Origin: Bombyx mori
Taxonomy: Eukaryota > Arthropoda > Insecta > Lepidoptera > Bombycidae
Direction: 5' to 3'
Length of the DNA stretch: 64,000 nt
Assembly: GCF_030269925.1 (NCBI RefSeq)
Contig: NC_085124.1
Coordinates: 6,262,001-6,326,000, forward strand
Position numbers and translations under genes: made by a program. The notes beneath the pieces were generated by a model, which did no database searches, had not been told where the DNA came from, and worked only from the letters and a program-made list of their open reading frames with translations. How positions within the stretch are numbered: the stretch's first letter is position 1; every line of letters starts with the position of its first letter. This document shows positions 58,713 through 64,000 of the stretch, in pieces.

Positions 58713-58829
58713 ATTACTTTGTTAAATTCTACTAATTAGCTTACTTATAGTGTGAAGTAACTTCAAATATAAATTAATGATTTATAAAAATAGTTTTATT
58801 ATAGTTTTATTCAATAGTTATATACAATA

Positions 58830-59700
58830 ATTTTGAAATTTGCATCAGTAATATGTGGAAATACGGGTTTAAAATTCCTAGCTGCATATGCTAATTCCAC
58901 CAACAGTTCATCCTTCTTGCAGAATGTCGACTATTTATTCCCCCATGGTTGTTTAAGTTATATATCCTGGTACTGTGTAATTTGTTGTAATTTGAGTACA
59001 CTCTGCTTTTCATTGAAAAGTGGTGAAATAGCAGGTCAGGTGTTGAGGTGCTGAAAAAAATAAATTTATTTAAAAACAAGGTTAGTTAAAATACAATGTT
59101 TAGAATACATACAAGAAAAGGTTTTTATTAACAAGCATTATGCACAAATCAATGTCCCTAATATGGTTGTTCAATGAATAGGTACTTTGACCTGAATAAA
59201 CACTTACCTAACAACCCAATCTCTTGACAAACATGAGACCTACTGTGGCTGGAGCTACTAGTAGTAGCATCACAATAAGTAGAAGTCACTTGCATTTAGT
59301 TAGGGGAGGATGACTGCAAAATAGGTGATTCTTGATGCAATGCTAAAAAGCCAATAAATATTAATTTTTAAAATGCAAGTTTTGTTTAGGTATTTATTTA
59401 AGATAATTAGGTATAACATACGTACCTGTAGGATGTTTGGGATTGTTCCAATACTGATACATTTTCCGAGTTGGCAATAAATTCTCCTTACAATATTCTG
59501 ATGATGTGGATTAGTATTTTCAATCTGTTGTAGTTCCTTAAATATAATAAAATAGGTTATGCCTAAATTTTGTTCATTTATTTTAAACGGAGTATGCAGC
59601 CTTTAGCCTACATAATGTCAGTTTAGTCAATACTCTGGAACTGCCTGCCACCCCTGTACCAATATGCACACCCTTTACCATAAATACAGTCACCTCTGCA
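58830..59700 (-). pseudogene. Possible second Harbinger ORF, fragments
   Basis: On the - strand short open pieces separated by GT-AG-like gaps occur: MVKGVHIGTGVAGSSRVL (about 59670), QQIENTNPHHQNIVRRIY (about 59530), HQESPILQSSSPN (about 59340). Harbinger elements usually carry a second Myb/MADF-like protein transcribed separately. The assignment rests on position, not on a recognised domain. Confidence 0.25.
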
Positions 59701-59711
59701 TCAATAAAAAC

Positions 59712-60734
59712 TAGGAGTGGGTAATATCGGTTTTGCCACGTATCGAATCGTATCTATATATCGAGAATCAATATCGGATATTGAATCTATATATTTTCTG
59801 AATCTATATATTGATGGATGCTAGTAGATTTTCTCGATTCATGATATTTGAGATTTGAAACGATACGCTGATATAATATCGTAGTAGATATAGATTTAAG
59901 TCAACGTTATACGGTTGGTTTTCTGATATCAATTTATAATATGATCATAAAGTAATAAAAAGAACATGAAAATAAAAATATCAAAAAAAAAATTCCTTCA
60001 TGCTTTTACCAGGCTTAGGACTGGCTACATTATTTTCAGTTTTTAGTATTTTGTGTCTTAATTTAAAATTACAAAATATACCAAAAGAGTGTAGATTTCA
60101 AAAGTTTAATACAAACACAAGAAATAAACTCAATTATTTGGAATCAACTAAAAAAAAAAAAATGTGTACTTTAAAAATCAAATACAACAAAACTTTTAAG
60201 TATTTATAAACACTTGTCCAAAAATTCTAGTTCAAGGTCAAAGCGCGTGAAATTAAATTCAACGATGCAAATAGGCTATACTGCATTCAAGTTAGGGTCG
60301 AAAGTTGAAACTTCTTTCCTTAATTGTATCCTGCTGATACGCTATGAATAATCTACAGACATATGGACTTAAATATAAGGTTTACAATTGTATGGATAAT
60401 GCCTGTTTCTGTTTCATTCATCACGTGATATCCCTATCGTGCGCTCACTCACTCTGGCCGATTCGATACGAACCAAACGAATATTGCTGATATTAACGAA
60501 TCGGTACGATATGCCGATGCGCATCACATCGAGCAATATCGTGTATCGGTTGATATCGAAATATAGATTTCGATTCACGAATCGGTCCGATATGGCGATG
60601 CGCATCACATCGAGCAATATCGTGTATCGGCTGATATCGATATATAGATTTCGTGCGGGGCGATATCGGATTCAACGATATTGCTGCGATATATAGATAT
60701 TGAATCTATATACGATTTATATCACCCACTCCTA
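59712..60734. mobile_element. Non-autonomous hAT-type element (1023 bp)
   Basis: 8-bp target duplication ATAAAAAC (59704-59711, 60735-60742). Terminal inverted repeats TAGGAGTGGGTAATATCGG and TAGGAGTGGGTGATATAAA (reversed), agreeing over the first 15 bases with one mismatch. The interior is rich in ATCG/ATATCG words. No transposase recognised. Confidence 0.85.
60498..60657. repeat. Two tandem copies of an 81-bp unit in the hAT element
   Basis: GAATCGGTACGATATGCCGA (60498) and GAATCGGTCCGATATGGCGA (60579) start two near-identical units that both contain GCGCATCACATCGAGCAATA. Confidence 0.85.
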
Positions 60735-61691
60735 ATAAAAACATTCCAACAACATCAATCCAACTTGCAATACCTAAATTGTTAATGATTTGATTTATTT
60801 AATTCAATATAATTTTTTTTTTGTTGGTGAATTTGAGATACAGATAAATTACCGATATTCCCTGTTAAAATAGAATATCAATAAAAACGTAGTAGATAGA
60901 TTTATCATACATAAATAGATGTTAACATGTCCTAAATATCTCTCCAGGAATGGATCATATCTGACAAGAGAATTTAGTTCCTATATTTTTTAATATCCTT
61001 GTTATCTTATTGAACATGTTGAGATACCATTAAACCTTTTGTTTCGCTAGCTTTTAATCCAAAACGTCTATCAATGCCTCTATTTGCACCAATGTCGGAT
61101 GAGAAGAACGCTCGTTAAGTCTGTTGGTAATATATTGAAATTTTAAATTAAAAAACAAATGGATGAACCATTGATAGCCTCATAACTAACTTTTACTTAC
61201 CTCATAATTTTTATTTAACGTTAAATTCACTCACAAAGAAACAAAAAATCTAGAAAAAGCAAAAAACTTCCGACTACTTGAGATTGTTTTGAAAACAATT
61301 AAAATTTTGTTTTTTAATTCTGGTATTCGCCAGTGCACGCAAAGGAACTTAGCGTACATCCAGAAATTACAATTAATTTCATAAATATATGACTTTTAAT
61401 TTTCTTTTTAGATATATTAGATGTGGCTTAGACACCAAAGCTTAAATTCATAGTATTTTCTTACAGAATGCTTATAAATACAACGAAAAACTGAAACCGG
61501 TAAGCTTCGATTTACATTTGCGCGTATACGGCTATCCCTAGTATATTATAAACAAACTTCGTTGTCACTTCACTTCGCTCGAGGCAGGGTAATTAAGATT
61601 AGTGTTTACAGAATGCCAAATCAAGGTCATTCTATTGCGAATGCGAAGTGATGGAGAATTTCGTAGTGAGATGCGAGTTCTTGTTTGAATT

Positions 61692-63971
61692 TTAGAGAAT
61701 CGCAAGGCAGATGTGCTTTTGCCATGTCAGTCTTCGATCCAGATGTATGCCAAGATATTTTGCATCTTCCGCTTGCGGTATGTTTTCGTTATATAAGCTT
61801 ACAGGTGGACAGGTTTGTTTCCTGAGGCTGAATGTAACGTGGGATGATTTGCTTTGGTTTACTTTAACGCGCCACATATCAAACCATTTCTGAAGGTCAT
61901 CTAGATGTGATTGTAAGTTTTCAGAAGCTGTTGTAGGGTCGTCATGAACAGACATTATAGCTGTATCATCTGCGTATGTTGCAATGATAGTGTTTCTGTT
62001 GGTTGGTAAATCTGCTGTATAGATGAGGTACAGGACAGGGCCGAGTATGCTGCCTTGTGGCACACCAGAAGTAATCTCATGCATCTGTGATGATTCTCGG
62101 TTATGTTTAATCTCAAAGCATCGTCCACTAAGATATGACTTAATAATAGCGTAATAGCTGTGTGGTAACATTTTTTTCAATTTGAATAACAGTCCATCGT
62201 GCCACACCTTATCAAATGCCTGCCCGATATCGAGAAAGGCAGCTGAGCAGTATTGTTTATTTTCAAGTGTTCCACTTATGACATCCACAAGGCGATGAAT
62301 CTGTTCAATTGTTCCGTGCTTTTCACGAAAGCCAAATTGATGTGCGGGAAGGACACTCGGCAGATGTTTCTTCATCCTGTTAAGAATGACCTTTTCCAAA
62401 ATTTTACCAATGACTGGAAGGAGGCTTATTGGCCTATAAGAACCTGCATCGTGAGGTGGTTTTCCAGGCTTTGGCACCATCACCACTTGGGCTATTTTCC
62501 ATTGACTAGGAAAGCACTCCAGTCTAATGCATGCATTAAAGATGATAGTCATGAGTATTATACCTTTTTTAGGAAGATGTTTAAGCATAGTTGCATCGAT
62601 TTCATCATAACCTGGCGATTTTCCTTCTTTCAGGTTCTTAATTTCATTAGTTACTTCCGTCGGACTTGTGTACATTAGCGGTAGGCACATCTGCAGTGGA
62701 GAATTCAGAGAGTTTAAAACTTCATCGTTGTGCGTTAAGTTTAATCCCTCGAAAGGCTTAAACACTAGTTTGAGGTGCTCTGCGAAAGTTGAGGCCTTCT
62801 CAGAATCAGATCTAGCCCAGCTTCCAGTAGGTAATCTAATAGGTGGTACATGCATTTTCGGTCTTTTCATTTTCCTAGTAGCCTTCCATAGAGAATAGTT
62901 GGTGTCTGGACTAGGCTTTAAATTTCTTAAGAACGATTGTAGCTCGTCTTCTTGCATTGCCTTAGTTAGGTGTTTTAATTCCTCAGAAGCTTTATTAAAA
63001 GCTCTTTTATCAGCAGGATAGCCAGTGTTATGCCATATTCTGCGCAGATTCCGCCTCCTAGACACCATATCCTTGATATGTTTGGGGTAATGGTGCAAAA
63101 CCACAGATGGGAATTTTCTTAGCGGCGTAGATCTGCCTAGTGCCTCGTGAATAAGTTGATTTAGATTTTCTACAGCATTCTCAACATCTCCAGTGGATTT
63201 CAAAGAGATGTTTAAATTCAGATTATTGTTGATGTACTCTTGGTAGGTTTCCCAATTGGTATTCTTGTTATATGGTTTAGGTGGATATTCATTTAACAAG
63301 ATAGTAGAGTTTATATTAAGAATCACTGGAGTGTGATCGGAGGATAGATCAGTACAAGATTTGACGCTCAGCTGTGTTTGGGGCACATTCTTGGTGATAA
63401 AGAAGTCAAGTAAATCCGGCGTTTTCTTTCGATCAGTCGGCCAGTAGGTTGACTCACCTTGAGACAAGCAGTATAAAGAAAGTTCTATAGTCGTCTGGAA
63501 TAGCTGCCTGCCTCGTGGTAGAGTCAACCTTGAGCCCCAGTAAGTGTGCTTAGCGTTCCAATCGCCGCCACAGACAAATCTGCTCCCCAAACTTAAGAAG
63601 TAATCCTTGAAGTCATCAGCATTAATATTGTGTCTTGGAGGACAGTATATAGCAGATAGAGTTGTTTCAGTGTTTTTGTCTTGTATTCTGATAGATGTAG
63701 CCTGTATTTTTTCAGTACTGTATTCTTCTAGCAGGTGGTGTTTAATGTTTTTTTTTATTATAACTGCTGTTCCACCGTGGGAGTTGCCAGAGGGGTGATT
63801 TGTAGAATGAACAACATAATCTTTTATTCTAATGTGAGTTCTATGAGTAAATCTCGTTTCAGAAATAAGTGCTACATCTATTTTTTCTGTCCTTAGGAAG
63901 ATTTCTAATTCTAGGCATCTGTCTGACAACCCATTGGCATTCCAAGTAACTACACGTAGATTATTGATCAT
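61692..63971 (-). CDS. LINE ORF2, endonuclease and reverse transcriptase, first 754 codons
   Basis: The endonuclease domain is at residues 1-220: VTWNANGL (8-15), ISETR with catalytic Glu38, GGDWNAKH with Asp137, and SSDHTPV with Asp212-His213. The reverse transcriptase follows at about 460-740: RPISLLPVIGKILEKV, QFGFREKHGT, motif A AAFLDIGQAFDKVW, motif B SGVPQGSILGPVLY and motif C TYADDTAI (666-673). KYLGIHLDRRLTWQKH is near the end. Residue 754 is the last LINE residue. The final five (CLAIL) are read from the transposon, so the stop at 61692 is artificial. All visible catalytic residues are intact. ATG 63971 immediately precedes the endonuclease, as in jockey elements. The insertion removes the product's C-terminal part. 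Confidence 0.85.
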   Translation of the reverse strand: MINNLRVVTWNANGLSDRCLELEIFLRTEKIDVALISETRFTHRTHIRIKDYVVHSTNHPSGNSHGGTAVIIKKNIKHHLLEEYSTEKIQATSIRIQDKNTETTLSAIYCPPRHNINADDFKDYFLSLGSRFVCGGDWNAKHTYWGSRLTLPRGRQLFQTTIELSLYCLSQGESTYWPTDRKKTPDLLDFFITKNVPQTQLSVKSCTDLSSDHTPVILNINSTILLNEYPPKPYNKNTNWETYQEYINNNLNLNISLKSTGDVENAVENLNQLIHEALGRSTPLRKFPSVVLHHYPKHIKDMVSRRRNLRRIWHNTGYPADKRAFNKASEELKHLTKAMQEDELQSFLRNLKPSPDTNYSLWKATRKMKRPKMHVPPIRLPTGSWARSDSEKASTFAEHLKLVFKPFEGLNLTHNDEVLNSLNSPLQMCLPLMYTSPTEVTNEIKNLKEGKSPGYDEIDATMLKHLPKKGIILMTIIFNACIRLECFPSQWKIAQVVMVPKPGKPPHDAGSYRPISLLPVIGKILEKVILNRMKKHLPSVLPAHQFGFREKHGTIEQIHRLVDVISGTLENKQYCSAAFLDIGQAFDKVWHDGLLFKLKKMLPHSYYAIIKSYLSGRCFEIKHNRESSQMHEITSGVPQGSILGPVLYLIYTADLPTNRNTIIATYADDTAIMSVHDDPTTASENLQSHLDDLQKWFDMWRVKVNQSKSSHVTFSLRKQTCPPVSLYNENIPQAEDAKYLGIHLDRRLTWQKHICLAIL

Positions 63972-64000
63972 TTGGGCACTAGGCGGGATATTAATTGAAT

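Larger units (their letters stand above)
56538..61707 (+). mobile_element. PIF/Harbinger-type DNA transposon (5170 bp) with CAG target duplication
   Basis: Target duplication CAG at 56535-56537 and 61708-61710. Terminal inverted repeats CCGTGCGATTCTGTAA (left) and CCTTGCGATTCTCTAA (right, reversed) match at 14 of 16 positions. Both subterminal arms repeat a GGCATTCTGTAA motif. A 3-bp duplication and HARBI1-like protein remnants point to PIF/Harbinger or a close relative with CWG-type targets. It holds a decayed transposase, Bm1 pieces and a hAT element. Confidence 0.8.
55978..64000 (-). mobile_element. Jockey-type LINE split by a DNA transposon; 5' end beyond the window
   Basis: On the - strand ORF2 starts at 63971, runs to 61708, is interrupted by the element at 56538-61707, resumes at 56537 and stops at 56123. 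A short 3' untranslated region ends in a poly(A) run (poly-T on + at about 55978-55988). About 2.85 kb of LINE sequence is present without the insertion. ORF1, if any, lies past base 64000. Confidence 0.85.

Noticed and set aside
61692..61706. Natural stop of the LINE ORF2 at 61692
   Set aside because: The last five codons are transposon sequence; the true ORF continues at 56537 after the insertion.

Overview
The window looks like lepidopteran nuclear DNA, most likely from a silkworm (Bombyx). It is AT-rich and gene-poor, and it carries many copies of repeats I recognise from silkworm: tRNA-headed Bm1-type SINEs, 3' ends of jockey-type LINEs, R1-clade 3' ends and short Helitrons with A|TC...CTAG|T ends. 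The species call rests on remembered repeat families, not on a search.

Two host protein-coding genes can be assembled exon by exon with matching splice phases. The first is on the + strand (35402-45668, five exons, 275 aa). It encodes an unrecognised secreted or membrane protein with a signal peptide, a Tyr/His-rich segment, a long Ala/Leu/Gly/Val hydrophobic block and a furin-like RKRR site. The second is on the - strand (52081-55513, four exons, 151 aa). It is a classic six-cysteine odorant-binding protein. A Bm1 SINE in the same orientation lies 45 bp past its stop codon.

The rest is mostly mobile DNA. From 0 to 17 kb there are scattered Helitrons, LINE tails and SINEs. At 17.9-21.6 kb a Helitron of about 3.8 kb carries a SINE, a small hairpin-ended element, a 29/31-bp satellite array, a nearly identical 255-bp direct repeat and two GC-rich exon-like segments that may be captured host gene pieces. 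From 22 to 34 kb there are LINE insertions with clear target-site duplications, a SINE broken by a foldback element, a pogo-like element with the start of its transposase, and a CR1-like reverse transcriptase ORF.

At the right end (55.98-64.0 kb) there is a clear stack of nested insertions. A jockey-type LINE on the - strand has an open ORF2 split by a 5170-bp PIF/Harbinger-type DNA transposon (CAG target duplication). That transposon holds a decayed transposase, Bm1 fragments and a 1023-bp hAT-type element (8-bp target duplication). With the transposon taken out, the LINE reading frame joins in phase to 891 codons, so the order of insertion can be read directly. No CRISPR array, rRNA gene or functional tRNA gene was seen.
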